Of a stretch of 64,000 nucleotides of DNA, positions 25,887 through 34,587 are shown piece after piece; the first letter of the stretch is position 1; the number at the start of each line of letters is the position of its first letter. The stretch is from NCBI RefSeq assembly GCF_002549795.1, contig NZ_CP021435.1, forward strand, positions 1,550,001 to 1,614,000, read 5' to 3'. The notes beneath the pieces are model-generated. The model had not been told where the DNA came from. It worked only from the letters and a program-made list of their open reading frames with translations, and ran no database searches. The stretch comes from Halomonas beimenensis (lineage in GTDB: Bacteria > Pseudomonadota > Gammaproteobacteria > Pseudomonadales > Halomonadaceae). Both the position numbers and the translations under genes were made by a program.

Positions 25887-25946
25887 TCATCCATTCAGGG
25901 CTCGATGAATCGTCTCCGCCGCCCGGATGGAGAGCTGCTGATGCCG
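25887..25946 (-). repeat. duplicated 3' end of uvrC
   Basis: Bases 25887-25920 match the last 34 bases of uvrC (25986-26019) at 32 of 34 positions, offset by 99 bases. Read on the minus strand the copy encodes [10 protein letters not shown] and a stop, against [10 protein letters not shown] in uvrC. Weaker similarity (CCCGGCATCAGC) continues on the upstream side with a small length change. It lies in the uvrC-pgsA spacer. Confidence 0.75.
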
Positions 25947-25985
25947 GGCATCAGCGGCTTTCCTCATGATCTCGCCCGGCGGTAT

Positions 25986-27800
25986 TCATCCATGCAGGGC
26001 GCGATGAATCGTCTCCGCCAGGGTGGCGCTGATGCCCGGAACCCGGGCGAGCTCCTCGCGGCTGGCCTGGCGCACGCCCTGAAGGCCGCCGAAGAAGCGC
26101 AGCCGCTCGCGCCGCCGGCGCGGGCCGACGCCGGGAATGTCCTGCAGGGTGGAGGTCCGCCGGGCCTTGTCACGCCTGGCGCGGTGGCCGGCGATGGCGA
26201 AGCGGTGCGACTCGTCGCGGATGTGCTGGAGCAGATGCAGGGCCGGGGAGGCGCCGTCCAGGTCGAGGGTGCGATCCACCGTCTCCAGGTAGAGCGTCTC
26301 CAGGCCGGCCTTGCGGGTCGTGCCCTTGGCCACGCCCAGCAGCATCACGCCGGTGACGCCCAGTTCCGCGAATACCTCCCGGGCCATGTTGAGCTGCCCC
26401 TTGCCGCCGTCCACCACCAGGATGTCGGGCCGTTCGCCCTCGCCTTCGGCGAGGCGCCGGAAGCGTCGGGTCAGGGCCTGGCGCATGGCGGCGTAGTCGT
26501 CTCCGGGTTCGATGTCCGCGATGTTGAAGCGTCGGTAGTCGGACTTGCGCGGCCCATTGGCGTCGAACACCACGCAGGAGGCCACGGTGGCTTCGCCGTG
26601 ACTGTGGCTGATGTCGAAGCACTCCAGGCGGTTCGGCGTCTGGTCCAGCCCGAGGGCCTCGCGCAGCGCCTCGAAGCGCTTGCTGAGCTGGGTCTGGTTG
26701 GCCAGCTGTCCCGCCAGCTGCTGCTCGGCATTGGTGCGGGCCAGCTCGCGCCATTGGGCGCGATGCCCCCTGACCTGGTCGGTGACCCGGATGCGCTTGC
26801 CGGCCCGCTCGCCCAGGGCTCGGGCGAGCAGGTCGGCGTCCGGCAGCGGGTGGCTGGTGATCACCTCGGCGGGGATCTCCCGGGCCTGTCCCAGGTAGAA
26901 CTGGCTGATGAAGTCGCCGAGCAGGGCCTCGGGGCCAAGGTCCAGGCCGTTGGCCGGCTCGTGGTGGCGGGCGCCGAGCAACCGGCCCTGGCGCACCGTG
27001 AGGACCGAGATGCAAAGCGCGCCGGGGCGCGAGGCCAGGGCGAAGACGTCCGCGTCGCCCCCCCCGGTATCCACGAACTGGCGCTGCTGCAGCTGGCGGA
27101 GCTGCTGGATCTGGTCGCGAAGCCGGGCGGCTTCCTCGAACGCCAGGGCCTCGCTGGCCGCTTCCATGTCCCGGGTCAGTTCACGGGTCACCGCCTCGCT
27201 CTTGCCCTCCAGGCACTGGATGGCATGCGCCAGGTCCCGCCGATAGTCGGCCTCGTCGATATAGCCCACGCAGGGGGCGCTGCAGCGACCGATCTGGTAT
27301 TGCAGGCAGGGGCGGGTGCGATGGGCGAAGACGGAGTCCTCGCAGTTGCGGATGCGAAAGATCTTCTGCATCAGCGACAGGCTCTCGCGCACCGCGCCGC
27401 TGCTGGGGTAGGGGCCCAGGTAGCGACCGTCGTCGTGCCGTGCGCGCGCCCGCTTGTACTCCAGTGCCGGGAAGGGGTGGCGGTCGGTGACGAAGACGAA
27501 GGGGTAGGACTTGTCGTCACGCAACAGGATGTTGTACGGCGGGCGCAGCTCCTTGATCAGCGTCTGCTCGAGCAGCAGCGCCTCGGTCTCGCTGTTGGTC
27601 ACCGTGACCTGGATGTCCGCGATACGCGCGACCAATGCCTGGGTCTTGGTGTTCAGGGCGCCGCGGAAGTAGCTGGCCAGGCGCGCCTTCAGTCGGCGGG
27701 CCTTGCCCACGTACAGGGTCTCGCCCTGCTCGTCGAGCATGCGATAGACCCCGGGGGCCTCGGTGACGGTGGCGAGGAAGTGGCGGGAATCGAAACTCAT
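25986..27800 (-). CDS. uvrC: excinuclease ABC subunit C
   Basis: A 604-residue nucleotide-excision-repair endonuclease that cuts both sides of a lesion in the UvrB-DNA complex. The N-terminal GIY-YIG domain (GVYRMLDEQGETLYVGKARRL, from residue 18) is followed by the Cys cluster region, the UvrB-binding UVR motif near 200, the RNase H-like C-terminal nuclease and a terminal helix-hairpin-helix (IPGVGPRRRRERLRFF...VPGISATLAETI). Length is normal. A partial copy of its last codons lies just downstream. Confidence 0.97.
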   Translation of the reverse strand: MSFDSRHFLATVTEAPGVYRMLDEQGETLYVGKARRLKARLASYFRGALNTKTQALVARIADIQVTVTNSETEALLLEQTLIKELRPPYNILLRDDKSYPFVFVTDRHPFPALEYKRARARHDDGRYLGPYPSSGAVRESLSLMQKIFRIRNCEDSVFAHRTRPCLQYQIGRCSAPCVGYIDEADYRRDLAHAIQCLEGKSEAVTRELTRDMEAASEALAFEEAARLRDQIQQLRQLQQRQFVDTGGGDADVFALASRPGALCISVLTVRQGRLLGARHHEPANGLDLGPEALLGDFISQFYLGQAREIPAEVITSHPLPDADLLARALGERAGKRIRVTDQVRGHRAQWRELARTNAEQQLAGQLANQTQLSKRFEALREALGLDQTPNRLECFDISHSHGEATVASCVVFDANGPRKSDYRRFNIADIEPGDDYAAMRQALTRRFRRLAEGEGERPDILVVDGGKGQLNMAREVFAELGVTGVMLLGVAKGTTRKAGLETLYLETVDRTLDLDGASPALHLLQHIRDESHRFAIAGHRARRDKARRTSTLQDIPGVGPRRRRERLRFFGGLQGVRQASREELARVPGISATLAETIHRALHG

Positions 27801-27859
27801 CGGCTAGTGGCGGCGACGGGGGTGAAGGCGTCATCCTATCAGACCCGTCGCCGGGCGGG

Positions 27860-28507
27860 TCATTCCACCTCGCTGAAGCCGTCCACCAGGCCGTGGCGCA
27901 GTCCCAGGTGGGTCAGCTCCACGTCGGAATTGACCCCGAGCTTCTCGAAGATCCGGTAGCGATAGGTGTTGACGGTCTTGGGGCTCAGGAACATGCGGTC
28001 GGCGATGTCGGCCACCTTCTGGCAATTGACGATCATCATCGCCACCTGCAGCTCCCGCTGGGACAGCTGATCGAAGGGGTTGTCGCCGGCATCGATGCGC
28101 GAGAGCACCAGGCGCTGGGCGATCTCGGGGCTCACGTAGCGTTGCCCGGCGAAGACGCTGCGCACCGCCGCGACCATCTCGTCGTGCTGGGAGCCCTTGC
28201 TGATGAAGCCATGGGCACCGGCATCGAGCAGGCGCTGGGCGAAGGTCTCCTCGAGGAAGGCGGTGAGCACCAGGATGCGGATGTCCTGGGTGAAGCGGTG
28301 GATCTTCCGGGTGGCTTCCAGCCCGCCGATGCCTGGCATGCGGATGTCCATCAGGACGATGTCCGGCTTGAGCTGGCGAGCCTGGCGGATGGCCTCCTCG
28401 CCATCCGCGGCCTCGCCCACGATGGTGATGTCCGGCTCGGCATCGAGCAGGTGGGCGATGCTGGTCCTTACCAGGTGGTGGTCGTCGGCAACGAGAACCC
28501 TGATCAA
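27860..28507 (-). CDS. uvrY: LuxR-type response regulator UvrY/GacA
   Basis: A 215-residue two-component response regulator. The receiver domain has the acidic pair DD (8-9), the phosphoacceptor Asp54 in VLMDIRMPG and Lys104 in ISKGS. The C-terminal LuxR helix-turn-helix has LSQRELQVAMMI and MFLSPKTVNTYRYRIFEKLGV. It is the orthologue of UvrY/GacA, which activates the CsrB-type small RNAs and so controls secondary metabolism and motility. Position directly upstream of uvrC is conserved across gammaproteobacteria. Confidence 0.95.
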   Translation of the reverse strand: MIRVLVADDHHLVRTSIAHLLDAEPDITIVGEAADGEEAIRQARQLKPDIVLMDIRMPGIGGLEATRKIHRFTQDIRILVLTAFLEETFAQRLLDAGAHGFISKGSQHDEMVAAVRSVFAGQRYVSPEIAQRLVLSRIDAGDNPFDQLSQRELQVAMMIVNCQKVADIADRMFLSPKTVNTYRYRIFEKLGVNSDVELTHLGLRHGLVDGFSEVE

Positions 28508-28656
28508 GGCAGGTGCTCCTGAATGAAGTGAAAGGACGTCTCAGGCCGGTGGCGATGCCGGTCACCGGCTTACTGGTTTATCAGCCTTAGCGTGGCACAT
28601 CATCACCCTAAGTGGAATTGGTCTCCGCCAAACGAATGCTTTTTCTCATGATCGGG

Positions 28657-28685
28657 TTGACGGTGGTGACTCCCGGTCGTAATAT
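28657..28685 (+). promoter_or_regulatory. sigma-70 promoter of the first tRNA-Ala
   Basis: TTGACG and TAATAT are separated by exactly 17 bases. The tRNA starts 40 bases past the -10 box. The second tRNA-Ala has the same arrangement. Confidence 0.8.
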
Positions 28686-28725
28686 ACGCCTCGTTCTCGC
28701 GAGGCGATGCCGGCGAGTGCAGCGT

Positions 28726-28801
28726 GGGGCCTTAGCTCAGCTGGGAGAGCGCAACACTGGCAGTGTTGAGGTCAGCGGTTCGATCCCGCTAGGCTCCACC
28801 A
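28726..28801 (+). tRNA. tRNA-Ala(GGC), copy 1
   Basis: A 76-nt tRNA with encoded CCA. The acceptor GGGGCCT pairs with AGGCTCC, including the G3-U70 wobble that identifies alanine tRNAs. The anticodon is GGC in ACACTGGCAGTGT. It is identical to the second copy 228 bases downstream. Confidence 0.97.
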
Positions 28802-28817
28802 CGAGTTTCCGAGAATC

Positions 28818-28850
28818 AGCCGCTTGGTGCAATGCATCAAGCGGCTTTTT
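28818..28850 (+). terminator. terminator of tRNA-Ala copy 1
   Basis: AGCCGCTTG pairs with CAAGCGGCT and is followed by TTTTT, 16 bases after the tRNA. Confidence 0.85.
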
Positions 28851-28884
28851 CGTGTCCGCGCGCCGGGATGGGCACAATCGATGC

Positions 28885-28913
28885 TTGACCGGCGAGAGGA
28901 GTCGACGTATATT
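28885..28913 (+). promoter_or_regulatory. sigma-70 promoter of the second tRNA-Ala
   Basis: TTGACC and TATATT are separated by 17 bases. The stretch between here and the tRNA (GTTCTCGCGG...CCGGCGAG) parallels that of the first copy, so promoter, leader and tRNA were duplicated together. Confidence 0.8.
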
Positions 28914-28953
28914 ACGCCCCGTTCTCGCGGCTCAAAGCCGGCGAGCACAGCGT

Positions 28954-29029
28954 GGGGCCTTAGCTCAGCTGGGAGAGCGCAACACTGGCAGTGTTGAGGT
29001 CAGCGGTTCGATCCCGCTAGGCTCCACCA
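28954..29029 (+). tRNA. tRNA-Ala(GGC), copy 2
   Basis: Identical in all 76 bases to copy 1, with anticodon GGC, the G3-U70 pair and encoded CCA. It has its own promoter and terminator, so the two are separate transcription units. Confidence 0.97.
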
Positions 29030-29040
29030 ATCGAATATCG

Positions 29041-29077
29041 AAAAGCCGCCCGATGCTCTGCATCGGGCGGCTTTTTT
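29041..29077 (+). terminator. terminator of tRNA-Ala copy 2
   Basis: GCCGCCCGATGC and GCATCGGGCGGC form a perfect 12-bp stem around TCT, followed by TTTTTT. On the minus strand AAAA before the stem also gives a T-run, so it can stop the convergent LysR transcript as well. Confidence 0.9.
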
Positions 29078-29110
29078 CGTCTGGGGCGGAGTCAGGAGCC
29101 GCGCCCCCCT

Positions 29111-30013
29111 TCACGGGTAGCGGCCGGTGCGCCGATTCTCCACCAGTACCTCCAGGATGGCGTTGGCTTCCTGCATGATATCGGACGGAGGCTCTCCCTT
29201 GCGTCGGCTGCAGAGCACGGGGGACGTGATGGTCTTGTCGTCGAGATAGACGAACACGATGCCGTCACGCTGGAGACGCTTCACCTGTTCGGGCACCAGG
29301 GTGATGCCCATCTCCGAGGCCACCAGGCCCAGGGCGGTCTGCAGCTCGTTGGCTTCCTGGGCCACCTCCACCTTGAGCCCGTGCCGGCGAAACAGCCCCA
29401 GGGTCATGTCGGCCAGGCTCGGCCGGGGCTTGGCGGGAAACACCACCAGCGGATAGCGGGCCAGCTGCTCCAGGGTCGGCGTGGTCTCCGCCAGGGGATG
29501 ACCCACGGGCAGCGCGGCCATCATCGGTTCCTCGAACAGCACTTCCTGCTCCACGTCGGGGTCCTGGATACGCAGTCGGCCGAACCCCAGGTCGATGCGC
29601 CCCGCCTTCAGGGCCTGGACCTGCTGCACCGTGGTCAGCTCGGCCAGGGTCAGCTCGACATCATCCTTTTGTCGTAACCCTCGCACCAGCAGCGGCAGCT
29701 GGCCGTAGAACACCGAGGCCACGAAACCGATACCGAACATGCGCCGGTTGCTGCGCGCGATGCGCCGGGTGGCCTCCACCGTGGCATCGACCTTCTCCAG
29801 TATCTGCAGGGCATGCTCATGGAAGAACTGGCCGGTGGCGGTCAGGGACAGCCCGCGGGAACTCCGCTCGAACAGCACGGCCCCTAGCTCCTCCTCCAAC
29901 TGCTTGATTTGTCTAGTCAAAGGCGGCTGCGACATGTGCAGCCGCTCGGCCGCGTAGGTCAGGTTGAGCTCTTCGGCGACCACGCAGAAGTACCGGAGAT
30001 GCCTCAGTTCCAT
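29111..30013 (-). CDS. LysR-type regulator of the ben/cat genes (BenM/CatM type)
   Basis: A 300-residue LysR protein. The N-terminal winged helix-turn-helix (MELRHLRYFCVVAEELNLTYAAERLHMSQPPLTRQI) resembles BenM and CatM, which respond to cis,cis-muconate and, for BenM, benzoate. The effector domain follows from about residue 90. It is divergent from catB, and the shared 105-base region holds a perfect ATAC-N7-GTAT site beginning two bases before its own start codon. It probably activates both catechol and benzoate genes and represses itself. The name catR, catM or benM cannot be decided from sequence alone. Confidence 0.85.
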   Translation of the reverse strand: MELRHLRYFCVVAEELNLTYAAERLHMSQPPLTRQIKQLEEELGAVLFERSSRGLSLTATGQFFHEHALQILEKVDATVEATRRIARSNRRMFGIGFVASVFYGQLPLLVRGLRQKDDVELTLAELTTVQQVQALKAGRIDLGFGRLRIQDPDVEQEVLFEEPMMAALPVGHPLAETTPTLEQLARYPLVVFPAKPRPSLADMTLGLFRRHGLKVEVAQEANELQTALGLVASEMGITLVPEQVKRLQRDGIVFVYLDDKTITSPVLCSRRKGEPPSDIMQEANAILEVLVENRRTGRYP

Positions 30014-30014
30014 G

Positions 30015-30029
30015 ATACCTCCAGGGTAT
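30015..30029. promoter_or_regulatory. BenM/CatM-type operator, ATAC-N7-GTAT
   Basis: ATACCTCCAGGGTAT matches the recognition sequence known for BenM and CatM exactly (ATAC, seven bases, GTAT). It lies between the LysR gene and catB. A second half-palindromic block, CCAAACAATATTGG, follows at about 30040 and has a counterpart in the second operon copy. Confidence 0.8.
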
Positions 30030-30118
30030 GGCAGGGCACCCAAACAATATTGGTTCCGTCTTCTCGCTGCAATCAAACTGCCAACCAATCTCCCGATTGG
30101 CGAACCCCGGAGCCGCCC

Positions 30119-31237
30119 ATGTCATCCGTGATCGAGAAGATCGAGACGCTGCTGGTCGACCTGCCGACCATCCGCCCCCACAAGCTCTCCATGACCACCA
30201 TGGCCTGCCAGACGATGGTCATCGTGCGCATGCGCCACAGCGACGGCATCGAGGGGCTGGGCGAGGGCACCACCATCGGCGGCCTGGCCTACGGCCCGGA
30301 GAGCCCGGAAAGCATCAAGCGCAACATCGACACCTACCTGGCGCCGCTGCTGATCGGCCAGCCCTCGGGCAACCTCAACGCCCTGCGGGCACGCCTGAAT
30401 CGTCACGTGCGGGGCAACGCCATCGCCAAGTCGGCGCTGGAGACCGCCGCGCTGGACGCGCAGGGCAAGCGTCTGGGGCTGTCGGTGGCCGAGCTGCTGG
30501 GCGGTGCACGCCAGGATCACCTGCCGGTCCTCTGGACCCTGGCGTCCGGTGATACCCGGAAGGATATCGACGAGGCCTTCCAGCGTCTCGACGAGCGCCG
30601 CCACTGCGACTTCAAGCTCAAGATCGGGGCCAATCCGGTGGACCGCGACGTCGAGCATGTCGCGGCGATCAAGGCGGCGCTGGGGGATCGGGCCGGCGTG
30701 CGCGTCGACGTCAACCAGGCCTGGGGCGAAGCCAGCGCGGTGCGCGGCATCCAGGCGCTGCAGGAGGCCGGCATCGAGCTGATCGAGCAGCCCATCCCCG
30801 CCCGGGAGCATGCCGGCCTGATCCGCCTGGCCCGCCGTTTCCGGGTGCCGATGCTCGCCGACGAAGCGGTGGCCGACGCCCGGGACGGTCTCGACCTGGC
30901 GGCACGCGGCTTCAGCGGTGCCTTCGCCCTGAAGATCGCCAAGTCCGGTGGCCTGCAGGGCGTGCTCGAGCTGGCCCATGTGGCCCAGGCCGCGGGCATC
31001 GGCCTCTACGGCGGCACCCTCCTCGAGGGCAGCATCGGCACCGCCGCCTCGCTGCACGCCTGGGCGACCCTCGACGAGATGACCTGGGGCACCGAGATGT
31101 TCGGCCCGCTGCTGCTGAAGGACGACATCGTGACCCAGCCGCTGAACTACCACGCCTTCGGCGTGGACCTGCCGGCGGGCCCCGGGCTGGGGATCAGCCT
31201 CGACGAAGACAAGCTTGCCCACTATTCGCGCAAGTAA
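30119..31237 (+). CDS. catB: muconate cycloisomerase
   Basis: A 372-residue enolase-superfamily enzyme that converts cis,cis-muconate to muconolactone in the beta-ketoadipate pathway. The catalytic KxK is at 166-168 (FKLKIG). Metal ligands fall at Asp197 (RVDVNQAW) and Glu223 (LIEQPI), with the next acid in MLADEAV. It starts at an ATG preceded by a weak GGAG and is the first gene of the long ben/cat operon, controlled by the divergent LysR gene. Confidence 0.95.
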   Translation: MSSVIEKIETLLVDLPTIRPHKLSMTTMACQTMVIVRMRHSDGIEGLGEGTTIGGLAYGPESPESIKRNIDTYLAPLLIGQPSGNLNALRARLNRHVRGNAIAKSALETAALDAQGKRLGLSVAELLGGARQDHLPVLWTLASGDTRKDIDEAFQRLDERRHCDFKLKIGANPVDRDVEHVAAIKAALGDRAGVRVDVNQAWGEASAVRGIQALQEAGIELIEQPIPAREHAGLIRLARRFRVPMLADEAVADARDGLDLAARGFSGAFALKIAKSGGLQGVLELAHVAQAAGIGLYGGTLLEGSIGTAASLHAWATLDEMTWGTEMFGPLLLKDDIVTQPLNYHAFGVDLPAGPGLGISLDEDKLAHYSRK

Positions 31238-31269
31238 CCGCACGCGACCCGATGGAAGAGGAGAAGGAC

Positions 31270-31560
31270 ATGCTGTTTCAGGTGGAAATGACCGTGAAGC
31301 TGCCGCCGGAGATGCCGACCGAGCAGGCTGCCGAGATCAAGGCGCGCGAGAGGGCCTATGCCCAGGAGCTTCAGCATGCCGGCAAGTGGCGTCACCTGTG
31401 GCGGGTGGCCGGCAGCTACGCCAACGTCAGTATCTTCGACGTCGAGGACAACGCCGAGCTTCAGGAACTCGTCTCCAGCCTGCCGCTGTTCCCCTACATG
31501 GAGATTCGCGTCAAGCCGCTGTGTCGTCACCCCTCGTCGGTCCGCGACGACGACAGCTGA
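31270..31560 (+). CDS. catC: muconolactone delta-isomerase
   Basis: A 96-residue enzyme that isomerises muconolactone to beta-ketoadipate enol-lactone. It has the family start MLFQVEMTVKLPPEM and YMEIRVKPLCRHPSS near the end, and the size is exactly typical. AGAGGAGAAGGA precedes the chosen ATG; an in-frame ATG six codons earlier (31252) is inside that purine run. It forms homodecamers in relatives. Confidence 0.95.
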   Translation: MLFQVEMTVKLPPEMPTEQAAEIKARERAYAQELQHAGKWRHLWRVAGSYANVSIFDVEDNAELQELVSSLPLFPYMEIRVKPLCRHPSSVRDDDS

Positions 31561-31607
31561 ATCGCGACGCGCCCCCGCCGGAAAGAAAGAAGAACGAGGA
31601 TACCCCC

Positions 31608-32582
31608 ATGACCGTGAAGATTTTCGATACCCCTGAGGTGCAGGACTTCCTCAAGGCCGTCAGCGGCTTCGACCAGGATGGCGGCAACGAGCGCGCCAAG
31701 CAGGTCATCCATCGCCTGCTCTCCGATCTCTACCGCCTGATCGACGACTACGACGTCACGCCCGAGGAGTTCTGGAGCGCCGTCAGCGTGCTCAACGCCC
31801 TGGGGCAGGGCACCCAGTTCGGCCTGCTGTCACCGGGGCTCGGCTTCGACCACTACCTGGACATGCGCATGGATGCTGCCGATGAGCAGGCGCGCCTGAA
31901 CGGCGGGACCCCGCGCACCATCGAGGGCCCGCTCTACGTGGCCGGGGCGCCGGAGCTCCAGGGGTCCGGGCGCATGGACGACGGCGCCGACACCGACGCC
32001 GAGACGATGTGGCTGACCGGTCAGGTGCGCGACACCGACGGCCAGCCGATCGCCGGGGCCAGGGTCGAGGTGTGGCATGCCGACTCCAAGGGCGGCTACT
32101 CCTTCTTCGATCCCTCGCAGAGCGAGTACAACCTGCGCCGCACCATCGTCACCGACGCCGAGGGCCGCTACGCGGTGCGCAGCATCATCCCCTCCGGCTA
32201 CGGCTGCCCGCCGGACAGCCCGACCCAGCAGGTGCTCGACCTGCTCGGCCGGCACGGCCAGCGCCCGGCGCACATCCACTACTTCATCTCGGCGCCCGGC
32301 TACAAGCACCTGACCACCCAGATCAACCTGGCCGGCGACCCCTACACCTTCGATGACTTCGCCTACGCCACCCGCGAGGAACTGGTGGTCGAGGGCAAGC
32401 GGATCGAGGACGCCGCCGAGGCCGAGCAGCGTGGCCTGGAAGGCCCCTTCACCGAGGTGGTGTTCGACATCGAGCTGGCCAGGACCGACGACCCCGAGCT
32501 GCAGCATCGCCACAAGCGCCCGCGGGCCAAGGAAGACGAGCAGGACCGGGCCAGCCAGCAGGCCGGTACCGCCAAGGTCTGA
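31608..32582 (+). CDS. catA: catechol 1,2-dioxygenase, copy 1
   Basis: A 324-residue intradiol ring-cleavage dioxygenase that opens catechol to cis,cis-muconate. The Fe(III) ligands can be placed at Tyr164 (KGGYSFFD), Tyr198 (PSGYGCPP), His222 and His224 (RPAHIHYF). An N-terminal helical dimerisation region (1-95) precedes the catalytic fold. The C-terminal 20 residues are charged and differ from the second copy. AACGAGGA lies a few bases before the ATG. It sits after catBC and before benA. Confidence 0.96.
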   Translation: MTVKIFDTPEVQDFLKAVSGFDQDGGNERAKQVIHRLLSDLYRLIDDYDVTPEEFWSAVSVLNALGQGTQFGLLSPGLGFDHYLDMRMDAADEQARLNGGTPRTIEGPLYVAGAPELQGSGRMDDGADTDAETMWLTGQVRDTDGQPIAGARVEVWHADSKGGYSFFDPSQSEYNLRRTIVTDAEGRYAVRSIIPSGYGCPPDSPTQQVLDLLGRHGQRPAHIHYFISAPGYKHLTTQINLAGDPYTFDDFAYATREELVVEGKRIEDAAEAEQRGLEGPFTEVVFDIELARTDDPELQHRHKRPRAKEDEQDRASQQAGTAKV

Positions 32583-32697
32583 TCGGCGCCTGCCATCGAC
32601 CTCCGGCAAGGAGCGCCGGGGGCAGGTCGAATGAGGCAACAGACCTGCCGCCGGATCGGCTCCGAGCGATCACGACAAGATAACGAGGATCTGGATC

Positions 32698-34062
32698 ATG
32701 ACCACCCAGCTTGATCGACTCGAACAACGCGTCCGCGGCGCCGTCGTCGACGACGCCGAGCGAGGCATCTTCCGCTGCCATCGCAGCATGTTCACCGACC
32801 CTGAGTTCTTCGAACTCGAGATGAAGCACATCTTCGAGGGCAACTGGCTGTTCCTCGGTCACGAGAGCCAGGTCAGCGAGCCGGGCGACTACATCACCGT
32901 GACCATGGGCCGCCAGCCGGTGATCATCACCCGCGACAAGGCCGGCGAGCTGCACGGCCTGATCAACGCCTGCGCCCACCGCGGCGCCACCCTGTGCCGG
33001 CGCAAGCGCGGCAACAAGGGCACCTTCACCTGCCCCTTCCACGGCTGGACCTTCAAGAACGACGGCAAGCTGCTCAAGGCCAAGAACGAGAAGACCGGCG
33101 CCTACCCCGACGGCTTCAAGCAGGACGGCTCCCACGACCTTACGCGGCTGCCGCGCTTCGAGAGCTACAAGGGCTTCCTGTTCGGCAGCCTGAGCGACGA
33201 CGTGATGCCGCTCGAGGACCACTTGGGCGAGACCACCAAGGTGATCGACAACATCGTCGACCAGGCGCCGGAGGGCCTGGAGATCCTGCGCGGCACCTCC
33301 TCCTACACCTACACCGGCAACTGGAAGCTGCAGGCGGAGAACGGCGCCGACGGCTACCACGTCAGCACCGTGCACTGGAACTACGCCTCGACCATGGACC
33401 GCCGCAACTACGACGCCGGCGGCACCCAGGCGGTGGACGCCGACGGCTGGTCGAAGAGCCAGGGCGGCTTCTACTCCTACGAGAACGGCCACATGATGCT
33501 GTGGACCCGGTTGCTCAACCCCGAGGTACGCCCGGTCTACACCCGCAAGGACGAAATCGAGGCCGAGCTCGGCGAGGCGCGGGCCGACTCCATCGTCAAC
33601 CAGACCCGTAACCTCTGCCTCTACCCCAACGTCTACCTGATGGACCAGTTCTCCACCCAGATCCGGGTGCTGCGTCCGCTCGCCGTGGACAAGACCGAGG
33701 TGACCATCTACTGCTTCGCGCCCAAGGGCGAGTCCGCGGAGAACCGCCGGGTACGCATCCGCCAGTACGAGGACTTCTTCAACGTCTCGGGCATGGGCAC
33801 GCCGGACGACCTGGAGGAGTTCCGGGCCTGCCAGGAGGGCTACCACGGCGCGCTGGCCGAGTGGAGCGACCTCAGCCGCGGCGCCAGGCAGTGGATCGAG
33901 GGCGCCGACGACAACGCCCGGGCGATCGACATGAAGCCGTTGCTGAGCGGGGCCTCCCCCGAGGACGAGGGCCTCTACGTGCTGCACCACAAGCACTGGG
34001 TGCAGGAGATGCTGCGCGCCATCGGGAAAGAGCGCAGCCAGATGATTGCCACCGCGTCCTAA
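32698..34062 (+). CDS. benA: benzoate 1,2-dioxygenase large (alpha) subunit, copy 1
   Basis: A 454-residue Rieske oxygenase alpha subunit that dihydroxylates benzoate to the cis-diol carboxylate. The Rieske cluster ligands are Cys92, His94, Cys112 and His115 (CAHRG...CPFHGW). The mononuclear iron site lies in [16 protein letters not shown] with bridging Asp218 and ligands His221 and His226. From codon 203 on, its DNA is identical to the second benA. Before that, seven residues differ (39, 49, 66, 70, 124, 155, 175). Confidence 0.95.
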   Translation: MTTQLDRLEQRVRGAVVDDAERGIFRCHRSMFTDPEFFELEMKHIFEGNWLFLGHESQVSEPGDYITVTMGRQPVIITRDKAGELHGLINACAHRGATLCRRKRGNKGTFTCPFHGWTFKNDGKLLKAKNEKTGAYPDGFKQDGSHDLTRLPRFESYKGFLFGSLSDDVMPLEDHLGETTKVIDNIVDQAPEGLEILRGTSSYTYTGNWKLQAENGADGYHVSTVHWNYASTMDRRNYDAGGTQAVDADGWSKSQGGFYSYENGHMMLWTRLLNPEVRPVYTRKDEIEAELGEARADSIVNQTRNLCLYPNVYLMDQFSTQIRVLRPLAVDKTEVTIYCFAPKGESAENRRVRIRQYEDFFNVSGMGTPDDLEEFRACQEGYHGALAEWSDLSRGARQWIEGADDNARAIDMKPLLSGASPEDEGLYVLHHKHWVQEMLRAIGKERSQMIATAS

Positions 34063-34569
34063 GGGGAGAGAGACCATGAGCATCAGCTATCAGGAACTCC
34101 AGGCCTTCCTCTACCGCGAGGCCCGCCTGCTCGACGACCGCCAGTGGGACGAGTGGCTGGCGTGCTACCGCCAGGACGCGGTGTTCTGGATGCCGGCCTG
34201 GGACGACGACGACGAACTGACCCGGGACCCGGAAGCGGAGATCTCGCTGATCTACTACCCGAACCGCGAGGGGCTCGAGGACCGGGTCTACCGGATCAAG
34301 ACCGAGCGCAGCGGGGCGAGCACGCCGGAGCCGCGCACCACCCACCAGGTCAGCAACCTGGAGGTGCTCGAGCAGGACGGCGAGACGGTGGAGCTGCGCT
34401 TCAACTGGCACACCCTGAGCCACCGCTACCAGAAGACCGACAGCTACTTCGGGACCTGCTTCTACACCCTGGACGTGTCCGGGGAAGAGCCGCGAATCAC
34501 CTACAAGAAGGTGGTGCTGAACAACGACTACATCCACCAGGTCATCGACGTCTACCACGTCTGACCCGG
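33307..34569 (+). repeat. 1,263-bp exact repeat, copy 1 (benA 3' part plus benB)
   Basis: From benA codon 203 through benB to five bases past the benB stop, I find no difference from 40043-41305. Divergence begins abruptly on both sides. This is the pattern of recent gene conversion or recent duplication. Confidence 0.9.
34076..34564 (+). CDS. benB: benzoate 1,2-dioxygenase small (beta) subunit, copy 1
   Basis: A 162-residue beta subunit with the cystatin-like fold of ring-hydroxylating dioxygenases (start SYQELQAFLYREARLLDDRQWDEWL). It has WMPAWDDDDELTRDP and the C-terminal YKKVVLNNDYIHQVIDVYHV segment. It assembles with BenA as an alpha3-beta3 oxygenase. GGGGAGAGAG precedes the ATG. It is identical in protein and DNA to the second copy. 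Confidence 0.95.
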   Translation: MSISYQELQAFLYREARLLDDRQWDEWLACYRQDAVFWMPAWDDDDELTRDPEAEISLIYYPNREGLEDRVYRIKTERSGASTPEPRTTHQVSNLEVLEQDGETVELRFNWHTLSHRYQKTDSYFGTCFYTLDVSGEEPRITYKKVVLNNDYIHQVIDVYHV

Positions 34570-34587
34570 TGCGGGAGGAGAACGACC

